Of a stretch of DNA of 64,000 nt, positions 8,892 through 17,180 are shown piece after piece. This DNA comes from PALSA-1353 sp036267155 (GTDB taxonomy: Bacteria; Planctomycetota; Phycisphaerae; Tepidisphaerales; Tepidisphaeraceae). Each line of letters starts with the position of its first letter. The stretch's first letter is position 1. Made by a program: the position numbers and the translations under genes. The stretch spans positions 79,636 to 143,635 of the forward strand of contig DATAWP010000066.1 of the NCBI GenBank assembly GCA_036267155.1. The letters are read 5' to 3'. The notes beneath the pieces were generated by a model, which saw only the letters and a list, made by a program, of their open reading frames with translations, did not search any database and was not told the DNA's origin.

Positions 8892-11168
8892 TCATTCGGA
8901 TTTCGGATTTCGGATTTCCACTTCCCGCCACATCTGGCGATACGCCGCTTCGATGTCGCGAGCGAATTTCCGCCTGTCCATGACCGGCGATCGCGTGATG
9001 CGCTGCCGCAGGCCGGCGCGCAGTTCGGCCAATCTGGGCGAATCCGCGGCCAGCGATGCCGCGATTTGAACGAATTGCTCGCCGTCGCGGGCGGCGAATT
9101 CGCTTAGCCCGACGTTGGCCAGGATGCTGGTTCCGGCCCGGCCGGCGGCGGTTTTCCCCGCCACGGTCATCACCGGTACTCCCATCCACAGCGCATCGCA
9201 CGTTGTCGTGATGCCATTGTACGGCAGGGGATCGAGACCAATGTCGATCCGGTCGTACAGGCGCAGATATTCCGGTCGGCCACAGCGAGCGGCAAACTCC
9301 AGCCGGCCCGACGGGATGTTCAGGGATTGGAAAAGATCCAGAATCCTTTTGCGATGATTCGTGCCGAGCACTTGCAGCAGCAGCCGGGAATCGGGCGCCG
9401 CTTGCATCACCCGCGCCCACAGGCGCAAAAGCGGTTCGTTGAGCTTGCACGGATTGTTGAGCGATCCGAAGCGAATGGGGCCGCCGGCGCGAACGGGGTT
9501 CGGCGGAGCGTCGCTGAGCGGATCATAACAGCACCAGCAGTTCGGCAAGCGGATCGAGCGTTCGACGTAGCCCGATTCGTCCGTGCCGGGCGGGTCGATC
9601 CACGGATCGGTGATGCGATAATCCATCGCATCCATGCCGGTGCCGCCGGGATATGCGAGCCACGCCACCTGGACCGGCGCGGGCTTCCGCGCCAGCGCGA
9701 GTGCGCGGTTATGGCCCATGTGCATGGTGAGATCGATCAGGATGTCGATGCGGTCGCCGCAAATTTGCTCGGCCACTTCGGCATCGGTCCGGCCGGCGCA
9801 ATCGTGCCATGTATCGGCGCAGCGGCGCAGGCGATCGGTGACGGCATCCGGCAAAGCCGCGTCGCTGTAGCAATGAATCTCAAATTGCCCGCGATCGTGC
9901 GATTCCAGCAGCGGAACCACGAAGAACGATTCAGAGTGATGAAAGAAATACGGCGAGATGTAACCAATGCGAAGCTTGCGATCGGGCGACCGATCCACAT
10001 CGCCCCACGCGGCGAGCCGTTTCAGCGGCTCGGCATGTACCTGGTTCCAGAGCCGCTGCTCCCTGAGCAAGGTCGGTGCATCGCACTCGGGATTAAATTC
10101 CATCGCGTAGATCTTGTTGCTGTGGATGGCGGCGCCTGTCGGCTTGTGGGCCAGAGCACGGTCGAAACAGTCGATGGCGTCGGCGACCAGGCCATCTTCC
10201 TTCAGCGCATTGCCCAGGACGTTGTGGGCCTCGGCCATGGCGGGCGACAATTCCAGGGCCCGGCGGCTGGATTCGACCGCCTCGGCGATCTTGCCGGAAT
10301 CGAGATAGATTGTTGCGAGATTCTGGTGCGCTTCAGCAAGGTCGGGGGAAATCGTCAGTGCCCGGTGGACTGCGACCATCGCCTCGCCCAGCCGGCCGCT
10401 TTCGCGAAGCATTTTGGCGCGGTTGGCCCAGGCCCGGGCATCGTTCGGCCGCAACGCCACCGCCTTGTCCGACGCCGCCAGCGCCTCGGCCGCCCGACCG
10501 CGTTGGAAAAGAGCCGCCGCTAGATTTTGGTGCAGTTCCGCCATCTCGGGCCGAACCGCGATCGCCTTCTCGTACTGGGCAATGCTCTCGTCCAACCGGC
10601 CCATTTCGCCCAGAACATTCGCGAGCACGCCCGTCGCCTCGGCGAAATTCGGCTGAATCGCCAACGCCTTTTTGCAGCAGTCGAGCGCTTCGGAAAGATG
10701 ATGTTGTTGGTGCAAAGCGTTGGCGAGGTTGGACCAGCCGGAAGGAAAGTCGTCCTTCATCCCGACGGCCCGGCGATAGGCGGCGATGGATTCGTCGAGC
10801 CGATTCACGGCAAACAGCGCCGTGCCCAGATCATTGAACGCCTCCGGATTGCCCGGCTGAAGCTCCGCCGCTTGGCGATAGGCCTGGGCCGCTTCCTCCA
10901 AACGTTTTGCGCCGGCCAGAATACGGGCCAGGTTGGCGTAGTATCTGGCCCCGGCCGGGTAAAGATCGATGGCCCGGCGAATCAAATCGACTCCCTGCTG
11001 GACCTGCCCGCGCTGAGCGTGAATGATTCCCAGTAAATGCAGCGCATCGGCGCAATCGGGCTGCTGTGCCAGAAGCTGGCGATAGACCCGTTCCGCTTCG
11101 GCAAGCCGGCCGGACCGTTGAAGCTGCGTTCCGGTTTCGAGCGCTTGTTGGATGGTCAACGAAGGCAT
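8892..11168 (-). CDS. TPR-repeat O-GlcNAc transferase-like protein (GT41/SPINDLY type), copy 1
   Basis: 758 residues. Residues ~1-375 contain about ten TPR units starting right after the initiator (AERVYRQLLAQQPDCADALH). The GT41 region follows: RIGYISPYFFHHSESFF, VQVAWLAYPGGTGMDAMDYR, RFGSLNNPCKLNEPLL, and ALWMGVPVMTVAGKTAAGR. It is the same layout as the following gene, and the two probably arose by tandem duplication and may glycosylate different proteins. The last eight or so residues come from a low-complexity heptamer repeat, so the native end may have been slightly different. The start is the ATG at 11168. Donor sugar (GlcNAc or fucose) is not decidable. Confidence 0.88.
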   Translation of the reverse strand: MPSLTIQQALETGTQLQRSGRLAEAERVYRQLLAQQPDCADALHLLGIIHAQRGQVQQGVDLIRRAIDLYPAGARYYANLARILAGAKRLEEAAQAYRQAAELQPGNPEAFNDLGTALFAVNRLDESIAAYRRAVGMKDDFPSGWSNLANALHQQHHLSEALDCCKKALAIQPNFAEATGVLANVLGEMGRLDESIAQYEKAIAVRPEMAELHQNLAAALFQRGRAAEALAASDKAVALRPNDARAWANRAKMLRESGRLGEAMVAVHRALTISPDLAEAHQNLATIYLDSGKIAEAVESSRRALELSPAMAEAHNVLGNALKEDGLVADAIDCFDRALAHKPTGAAIHSNKIYAMEFNPECDAPTLLREQRLWNQVHAEPLKRLAAWGDVDRSPDRKLRIGYISPYFFHHSESFFVVPLLESHDRGQFEIHCYSDAALPDAVTDRLRRCADTWHDCAGRTDAEVAEQICGDRIDILIDLTMHMGHNRALALARKPAPVQVAWLAYPGGTGMDAMDYRITDPWIDPPGTDESGYVERSIRLPNCWCCYDPLSDAPPNPVRAGGPIRFGSLNNPCKLNEPLLRLWARVMQAAPDSRLLLQVLGTNHRKRILDLFQSLNIPSGRLEFAARCGRPEYLRLYDRIDIGLDPLPYNGITTTCDALWMGVPVMTVAGKTAAGRAGTSILANVGLSEFAARDGEQFVQIAASLAADSPRLAELRAGLRQRITRSPVMDRRKFARDIEAAYRQMWREVEIRNPKSE
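8894..8917. repeat. Heptamer tandem repeat (ATTTCGG unit) between the GT41 genes
   Basis: About three copies of a 7-base unit, with a diverged copy nearby (8876-8890). The upstream GT41 gene reads into it, which gives its C-terminal EIRNPKSE. This is a simple tandem repeat with no sign of function. Confidence 0.7.
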
Positions 11169-11333
11169 GGGCGAAGGATCATAACCGATTTCATACCCCG
11201 CGCAAGGCGCGGCGATCAGCCAGAGACCGGCCGGATTTGCGCTCTTTTGGGATTCGCTTTCTTCACGTCATCGCGGTTGTATTTTGCTATACGGACTGTG
11301 AGCGAGATGCCCTTGCGCCTGCCCGATCTCGAC

Positions 11334-11362
11334 TTGAACAACGGCCGCCGCAGCGATACCAT
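11334..11362 (+). promoter_or_regulatory. Candidate tRNA-Val promoter
   Basis: TTGAAC (11334-11339), 17 bp, TACCAT (11357-11362), ending 13 bp before the mature tRNA 5' end. Spacing is ideal; each hexamer matches at four or five positions. Confidence 0.35.
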
Positions 11363-11375
11363 TGCGAAAACCATA

Positions 11376-11449
11376 GGGCGATTAGCTCAGTTGGCCAGAG
11401 CGTACGGATCACACCCGTAAGGTCACAGGTTCGAGCCCTGTATCGCCCA
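11376..11449 (+). tRNA. tRNA-Val (anticodon CAC)
   Basis: A full cloverleaf can be drawn by hand: acceptor GGGCGAT paired with ATCGCCC, D-stem GCTC/GAGC with AGTTGGCCA loop, anticodon stem TACGG/CCGTA enclosing ATCACAC (CAC at positions 34-36), variable AGGTC, T-stem ACAGG/CCTGT with TTCGAGC loop, discriminator A. CCA is not encoded. It would read GUG valine codons. Confidence 0.95.
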
Positions 11450-11855
11450 TTGATTCAGCTTCACAGGGTTTCGCGTCATTTCGCACTGCGTCGTTACTCG
11501 TTGCAACCTTTGAGCTTGAAGATTCATCGTCGGAAGATGCTACGACGCCTTGCGACGTGCCGCGTGCAGATGCTGCGCCGGATTCTGCACCACCTGAATC
11601 GCCCGTTCCCGCCGCAGCTCTGACAGAATGCTGATCGGTGATTTGCAGGTGGTGATCCCTTGCCACGACTTCGCTGTTGCCAAGCCGCCCTCGTCGTCAG
11701 TCGGGACGCTCCCGATTGTAGCCGCTTCGCGGCATTGGTCGCTCCAAACCCCGACCGACGGCAACGGCGACGAAGCAGTATACTAGGGCCATTTTTCGCG
11801 GCGGTCGTGTGTCCGACACGTGAATAGCATCTTTTTTCTGATTGGAGCCGACGGC

Positions 11856-12239
11856 ATGCTGCCGGGGCATGAAAAGATCGCATCGTCGGGAAATGAGTTT
11901 TGGCGGCGGCTAGCCGCGTGGCAAAAAAGTTTTCCCCTTTTTGCCTCATCGGACATTCTATTTTGTCAGCAACAGGCGATCCGTGAGGCTTGTTGCTCGA
12001 ATTTGGAGCGTCCGGTGATCTACAGCTACCTGAAAGTCGTCTTAGCAATGGGTAGTCTGTTCGGACCTTTGTTTTATGTGAAACAGGTCCGGCTCGAGCA
12101 TGACCGCCAGGCGATCATCCGGGTCGTCCAACAACCCCTCGATCTGCAGTGGCGAATGAAACATCCGCAACAATCTCTGCAAATCGATCGAATGGAGGCA
12201 CGATACCTCCGGCAATTAATCTGGGAATTAGATCACTAG
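11856..12239 (+). CDS. Hypothetical small membrane protein upstream of ECF sigma factor
   Basis: 127 residues from the ATG at 11856, which has GGAG eight bases upstream; a GTG at 11820 is the longer alternative. A single hydrophobic stretch, VIYSYLKVVLAMGSLFGPLFYV (about residues 55-75), is followed by a charged C-terminal half rich in Gln and Arg. It ends 9 bp before the sigma factor gene, so the two are probably cotranscribed. That position is where anti-sigma factors are often found, but no anti-sigma motif (zinc HxxxCxxC or other) is visible. I do not recognise the family. Coding status is supported by base composition and operon spacing only. Confidence 0.45.
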   Translation: MLPGHEKIASSGNEFWRRLAAWQKSFPLFASSDILFCQQQAIREACCSNLERPVIYSYLKVVLAMGSLFGPLFYVKQVRLEHDRQAIIRVVQQPLDLQWRMKHPQQSLQIDRMEARYLRQLIWELDH

Positions 12240-12248
12240 AGGTCAATC

Positions 12249-13835
12249 ATGCCAACCTTGACTGATAAATCAGATGGGCAACTGGTTCGACTATACAGTG
12301 AATCAAAATCCGGAAGTGTGTTTGCCGAGTTAGTGGCTCGACACGCTCATTGGATTTATTCCTGCGCCTTACGTGAAGCACACAATTTGCATATGGCAGA
12401 GGACATTGTCCAGGCAGTGTTTCTTGTTTTAGCGCAGAAAGCTCCAACGTTGGCTGAAGATATACCGTTGAATGTGTGGCTATTTCGTGTCACGCATTAT
12501 GCGGCAGTTCAAGCATTACGGGCCGAGGGCAGGCGAAAACGCCACGAAAGGACGGCCGCATCCATGAATCCAGAAACATCCGGTCGCGATGCCGAATCAA
12601 TTTGGCAGCAGGTACGGCCTCGTTTGGACGAATTGGTGCGCCACTTACGCGAAAAAGATCGGCAAGCACTTTTGCTCCGATTTTATCAGCAGAAGAGCAT
12701 GGCCGAAGTCGGTGCCGCGCTGAACGTATCCGAGGATGCCGCCAAGAAGCGCGTGGCCAAGGCCGTGGAACGATTGCGGTCATCACTGCGCGGGACGGGG
12801 ATTCCATTGCCCGCGGCGGCATTAACGGCTTCCTTGATCGCCAGCACGACGCATACCGCCCCAGCGTCGGTAGTGGCTTCATGCGTCGCCGCAGCCACTT
12901 CGCCAGGATCAAAGGAAGTATTATTTATTGCAAAAAGAACCGTTTCCGCCATGCTCACCGCTAAAAACAAACTGACCGCCCTCGTCACCTTTCTTCTGGT
13001 GACGTTAATCGCTGCCGCCAGCGTGACAGCTTATTTGTTGTTCGGAGGATCGGACTCGCAGCCGACTTCCGAGGTCCCACCCGCGCCCACTCCCATTATT
13101 GCGGCAGCACCAGAGAATGAACCGACAACGCAGCCGTTCTCACAAAACACTCCCCTGGATACTCTGGCGAAACTCGACGCGGCGCTTCAATTCAACAACC
13201 ACACGGCAATCGTCGAATGTCTCTGTGATGACGGCACCGATCCCAAGTCGGCCGGCCTGGCTCGCGATTTTTTCCTATTAAATGCAAATATCTGCCAAAT
13301 TCAAAAGACCTGGCAAAGTAAGTTCAACGTACCCATGCATGTACCGGGAATGAAATTTGACCTTTTCGCAGCGGGCGGCGGCTTCGAGATGCTCCTTGAC
13401 CGCCTGCTGAAAATTCCCAATGGTCCGACTGTGCGGATTGAGGGCGACGTGGCGCGCGTCCGGGTTGACCTGCCCCCTGAAATATTTGCTGGGACAGGAA
13501 ATGATCGGAACGTCGCTCTCGGCCATTGGGCTGGCGCGACGCTCTTTTTAAAACGGGTCGGAGATATCTGGAAAGTAGACACCGATCTTACCCTCAACCT
13601 CGCTGTGACCGTAAATAGACGACCCGGAAACAATGAGGATGTGCTGGTCCTCAAACAAAAGATCTTGGAAGATCTGAGTGAAAGCCTCCATAAAATCGCG
13701 GCAGAAATTAACAATGGATCGATGAAATATCCCCAGGAGGCTGCGGATGCCGTACAAAATGCGCAACGCCATGCTTCGGATGACACGCATACGGATGGCG
13801 ACAGTCTTATAGTCCTCCCGGTTGTCGGCGGCTAG
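12249..13835 (+). CDS. ECF RNA polymerase sigma factor with transmembrane and extracytoplasmic C-terminal extension
   Basis: 528 residues, far longer than a ~190-residue ECF sigma. Residues ~1-90 hold region 2 (MAEDIVQAVFLVLAQKA, then NVWLFRVTHYAAVQALR). Residues ~120-180 hold region 4 with its helix-turn-helix (MAEVGAALNVSEDAAKKRVAKAVERLR, here split as MAEVGAALNVSEDAAKK and RVAKAVERLR). A hydrophobic helix LTALVTFLLVTLIAAASV at ~240-260 follows, then a Pro/Thr-rich linker and a ~220-residue domain expected outside the membrane. Planctomycetes commonly fuse ECF factors to such tails, possibly a built-in sensor. AGAGGT lies upstream of the ATG. The codon and base composition is less GC-rich than neighbours. 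The C-terminal domain is not one I recognise. Confidence 0.8.
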   Translation: MPTLTDKSDGQLVRLYSESKSGSVFAELVARHAHWIYSCALREAHNLHMAEDIVQAVFLVLAQKAPTLAEDIPLNVWLFRVTHYAAVQALRAEGRRKRHERTAASMNPETSGRDAESIWQQVRPRLDELVRHLREKDRQALLLRFYQQKSMAEVGAALNVSEDAAKKRVAKAVERLRSSLRGTGIPLPAAALTASLIASTTHTAPASVVASCVAAATSPGSKEVLFIAKRTVSAMLTAKNKLTALVTFLLVTLIAAASVTAYLLFGGSDSQPTSEVPPAPTPIIAAAPENEPTTQPFSQNTPLDTLAKLDAALQFNNHTAIVECLCDDGTDPKSAGLARDFFLLNANICQIQKTWQSKFNVPMHVPGMKFDLFAAGGGFEMLLDRLLKIPNGPTVRIEGDVARVRVDLPPEIFAGTGNDRNVALGHWAGATLFLKRVGDIWKVDTDLTLNLAVTVNRRPGNNEDVLVLKQKILEDLSESLHKIAAEINNGSMKYPQEAADAVQNAQRHASDDTHTDGDSLIVLPVVGG

Positions 13836-13902
13836 GCCGTTCTTTGGCGGTTGCCGCCGATACAATTACTTTGAATGGATCGGCCAATCCCCGTGAGCCA
13901 TC

Positions 13903-14065
13903 TTACTCTGCTTTCGCACTTGAACCTCGAAAAATCGCCAGAATGCCCGCTTGCACCGAAGGCGGAAGGCGTGACCACCCGGCGATGATTTCCTTCAGTC
14001 CCGGTGGCAGTGAAGGAAGGCCAGAAGGCAAAAATGCACCGGAATCTGCACCGGCTTGACCGGTG
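13903..14065 (-). pseudogene. Possible C-terminal remnant of a planctomycete-type integrase
   Basis: The minus strand encodes a stretch ending LPPGLKEIIAGWSRLPPSVQ and AGILAIF. Its pattern, an aromatic W followed by LP...AGI-A-, is like the tails I associate with planctomycete site-specific recombinases. No catalytic tyrosine or Arg-His-Arg core is present, so at most a fragment survives. It sits immediately next to the tRNA-like copy at 14097-14118. The assignment is from memory of a pattern and is weak. Confidence 0.25.
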
Positions 14066-14096
14066 TCTAGTGGTTTTTCGGGGGTTTTTGCGTTAT

Positions 14097-14118
14097 GTTC
14101 GAATCCTGTATCGCTCAC
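14097..14118 (+). repeat. Imperfect copy of the tRNA-Val 3' end (att-like)
   Basis: It reads TTCGAATCCTGTATCGCTCA against TTCGAGCCCTGTATCGCCCA in the tRNA T-loop/acceptor, in the same orientation, 2.67 kb downstream. This is the geometry expected for the far attachment site of a tRNA-integrated element. Confidence 0.4.
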
Positions 14119-14296
14119 TGTCATAAGACTCACCGAACGCTGGATTGGCATACCCGCGCTGTAGTGCGGCGGCCGCCACGCCAAGATTCGAGGACAATGC
14201 GGTATTGGGCTGGTTTCCGCGCTATATCAATTCTCAAATCGCACGCGTCAATGCGCCTGCTTGATGCCGCAGCAAGATCATCCCGCCTTCCACGTT

Positions 14297-17080
14297 TCAC
14301 TTGAAGTCGTGCACAAGTTCCGATGTCGGCGGAACAATGTCCTTTGGCTTTTGATTCGCGGCCATCACCTTTACCGGCGCAGGCGCCCCTTCGGGCAGGG
14401 CTTTGGCGGCGCGCAACGTTGCGCCCGGGCTCAGCCCGGCAACGCAAACGATGCAGTAATGCGGATCCTGCGGATTAGTGCCGGCGGCGATCACGGCGCT
14501 TTCGGCGTGCGCGTAAAGTTGCCCCCGCGCGATGAACGAACATGGACCGAATGTTACCGGCAGCGAATGGGCCAATCGCTCGATCAGCTCACTGCACTGG
14601 GGCCGGCCGATCAGCAGGAGGTGATGGCCGCGTAAATCATCGTCGCTGACGTCCGTATCAGGCTTGATGGGCACCACCGCGTGCTCGCCCTGATCGATGA
14701 TCGCTTGCTGAAGCTTCTCGGCCGCGATGCGATTGGCGACCGCCTCAACACGAGTGCCATAGATGATGAGCGTATGTGCAAGATCTAGCTTGTACGCAGA
14801 GCCGGTCCAATTCCACCCGTTCGCGCATGGCGTCTGACCATATTTGTTGACGACGACACGCGTCGGCTTTTTGTCGCTGGTCACATGGAACTCGGCGACG
14901 CCTGAAACAAACGGGAAGGCGCTGGTCGTCTCGTCGTTCTCGCTTTCCACCGTCACGTCGATGCTCATCGGCGTGCAACCGCCGTGCGACAGGATGTGGC
15001 CGGAGACGATGTAGTTCGAGTCTTTTTGCTCGGACGAAACAGCCGACAGCTCCAGTGTGGGCAGCGCATCCGCTCCGTCCAACCACTTCGCGAAAAAGTC
15101 GCCAAGGCTGGCCCCGCCGACGGCGCTCATCGCGGTAACAAAGGCCTGGCTATCGACCGGTTGGCCCGCGTGTGCCCGGCCAAACGCATCCATCGCCGTG
15201 TCGAATTTGTCCGGCCCAACGCGCCTGCGCAGCTCGCTGAGTAACATTCCGCCGCGGCCGCTTGCACTAAAAAACCAGGCGTTGTCCGATGGGTCCGACT
15301 TTATTTCCCGAAGCGCCACCGACCGCTTGCCCATCCCGTTACTCAGGGCCGCGGCTCGAAACTGGAACAGATCGATGGCCAGCTTATCTCGCTCATCCTG
15401 GGTCAAGCCGCCGTCGCTGTCCTTGTCGGTTGGCTTATCCTTCTGTGAGTCCTTGTCATTCTCATGATTCTTGATCAGTTCATTTTCGCTGGCGACGTAG
15501 TCGTCAAACCTGGCAAAGGCGCTGGCAAGCCAGATGTCGCCGTCGCCTGCGGGAAGAATCGTGCCATGCCACGCAGGCTCCGGTTGTGACTCGTTCTCAT
15601 CGCCGGACGCGTCGTCGCTGGCATCCTCGTCGTTGTCGGATGCCTTGCTTTTTAGATCGACCGCCACGGTCGCGGGTTCTCCGTTCGCCGAAGCCGGCGC
15701 AGCAGTCGTCAGCACGGTCCAGTCGTTGGGAACGATCGGCGTGGCATCGGGGAATTTTTCATGTTCTGCTGGCGAGGGTTCCCAAAGCTGGTCATACGGA
15801 TCGCCCCAATGTGCGAAGGATTGGAGATGCAGCGCCATATCCGCCGTGGTGTACTTCGCGTCGCAAGAACCCCGGGACGCAAGCGGCGGCTGGCTGAGCG
15901 CGACCTTGCCGAAATTCGCGTCGATTTTGCCCTTGTTCTGCTCGTACAAACGAATCCACGCCATGTCGCGGATTTCCGGGTGAAAAACCATGTCGGCGGG
16001 GCGGTCGTTTGTCGCGGCGATCGTTTCCATGCGCACCGCAAGGTCCTTGGTGTTGTTGTCGCCCCAGTAAAAACCAGTCGTGCCGCCAAACCATTCGTTT
16101 TTTGAGCTGCGCATGAGCCGCCTGGTTTTTGTGCCCAGCTCGAAGAGCGCGATCTCATTGGACTTCATGTCGGCCAGCAGCCACTCATTGGTGTATAGCC
16201 CATTGCCTCCGTCGCCCAGGAGTTTCACGACGGAATCGATGCTATCCCCATATTGCATGGCGTGGCGCGACCGCGAGCCGATCGATAGACCGTTCGGATC
16301 GAATCGCGTTTGGCCGATCGTCGTCTCCGTGAGGACGATGCCCGCGTCGTTGATATACCAATCCATTCCGCTCTGAACGCTGCCGGGCGCGCCCTGGAAA
16401 ACCAGGCGATGTCCCTTGGCCGGCTTCACGTCGATCCAGACGTTGAAAAAGTCGCAGGGGTAGAGGTCGAACATCGTGGTGTGTCCGATGATCGCCTTGC
16501 CGTCACTGGTCGCGGCTCCCGTGGCGGCGAAGGCGCTGCATCGGGCGGTTGTGGGCGCGACTTTCAAGTTGGACGCCTGTTTGCCGAAGTCTTTCCCTTC
16601 CAGTCCCGTGGGCAGTGCGTGCAGTGCATCATCCAGCGTCAATAATTCCGGCCAGACGTTGATGGCGACGATGTCGGTCAGATCGATGGACCGTCCATCG
16701 AACTTTGCGCCCGCGGCCGCGGCGCCGTCGGCGATCCCCTTCATTTCCTCAAGCAACTCCGGATCAAACCGCCGAACAAACAGGGCATCGGTCATCGTGC
16801 GTGTCAGTGCCCAACCGTCAGCCGGCGACTTGTTGGACTGCTGAGCCGCGAAGCATTTGATGTAATTCTGAATTTCGCGCCACATCAGCTTCCCCTGCTG
16901 CCGGCCGCGCTCGTATGGCTTGCCCTCGACGTGCAACACGATCCACCCCGCCTGCGGGTAGCGATAGGCGGGCCCCTCACGCTGCACGGTTGCCGGGTCC
17001 GGTATGAACTCGGACGCGAAAACGATTGACGTAAGGAAAGTCGAGATGAACAGCACGCAGGCTACCGCACATCGGCGCAT
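14297..17080 (-). CDS. Secreted C45 (acyltransferase/phospholipase B-like) hydrolase fused to an M1-peptidase-like tail
   Basis: 927 residues from the ATG at 17080, chosen because CCGGAG lies six bases upstream and a signal peptide starts there (MRRCAVACVLFISTFLTSIV...A). Residues ~40-430 resemble Ntn-hydrolases of the C45 group: YERGRQQGKLMW, then TARCSAFAATGAATSDGK with candidate catalytic Cys at ~181 exposed by self-cleavage, then MFDLYPCDFFNVW. An acidic low-complexity linker (~490-570) follows. Next is a segment like the C-terminus of M1 aminopeptidases (LLSELRRRVGPDKFDTAMDA, FFAKWL) lacking the HExxH zinc site, then a ~150-residue tail. The substrate could be an acylated amine or peptide; it is not determinable. 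Confidence 0.65.
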   Translation of the reverse strand: MRRCAVACVLFISTFLTSIVFASEFIPDPATVQREGPAYRYPQAGWIVLHVEGKPYERGRQQGKLMWREIQNYIKCFAAQQSNKSPADGWALTRTMTDALFVRRFDPELLEEMKGIADGAAAAGAKFDGRSIDLTDIVAINVWPELLTLDDALHALPTGLEGKDFGKQASNLKVAPTTARCSAFAATGAATSDGKAIIGHTTMFDLYPCDFFNVWIDVKPAKGHRLVFQGAPGSVQSGMDWYINDAGIVLTETTIGQTRFDPNGLSIGSRSRHAMQYGDSIDSVVKLLGDGGNGLYTNEWLLADMKSNEIALFELGTKTRRLMRSSKNEWFGGTTGFYWGDNNTKDLAVRMETIAATNDRPADMVFHPEIRDMAWIRLYEQNKGKIDANFGKVALSQPPLASRGSCDAKYTTADMALHLQSFAHWGDPYDQLWEPSPAEHEKFPDATPIVPNDWTVLTTAAPASANGEPATVAVDLKSKASDNDEDASDDASGDENESQPEPAWHGTILPAGDGDIWLASAFARFDDYVASENELIKNHENDKDSQKDKPTDKDSDGGLTQDERDKLAIDLFQFRAAALSNGMGKRSVALREIKSDPSDNAWFFSASGRGGMLLSELRRRVGPDKFDTAMDAFGRAHAGQPVDSQAFVTAMSAVGGASLGDFFAKWLDGADALPTLELSAVSSEQKDSNYIVSGHILSHGGCTPMSIDVTVESENDETTSAFPFVSGVAEFHVTSDKKPTRVVVNKYGQTPCANGWNWTGSAYKLDLAHTLIIYGTRVEAVANRIAAEKLQQAIIDQGEHAVVPIKPDTDVSDDDLRGHHLLLIGRPQCSELIERLAHSLPVTFGPCSFIARGQLYAHAESAVIAAGTNPQDPHYCIVCVAGLSPGATLRAAKALPEGAPAPVKVMAANQKPKDIVPPTSELVHDFK

Positions 17081-17180
17081 CGTGAACTCCGGCAATCTTG
17101 CCAACCTCTGCCACCACATTCGCAACGACAGGACACCGCAGTTTAGACGATGCCACCCCTCCGTTCCACGCGTACGCTGC

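Larger units (their letters stand above)
11429..14118 (+). mobile_element. Possible decayed tRNA-Val-integrated element
   Basis: The tRNA 3' end (11429-11450) recurs as an imperfect direct copy at 14097-14118, 18 of 22 bases identical by hand. The interval is visibly AT-richer than its flanks. It carries two genes with unusual composition and a possible integrase C-terminal remnant beside the far copy. No intact recombinase is present, and the two copies differ at four positions. This is a hypothesis of an old, degraded genomic island. The 370 bp between the tRNA and the first gene hold no gene that I can support. Confidence 0.35.

Noticed and set aside
11409..11666. Minus-strand frame running antisense through the tRNA and ending GDTGLEPVTLRV
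   Set aside because: This peptide is the well-known artefact of translating the complement of a tRNA 3' half; no gene.
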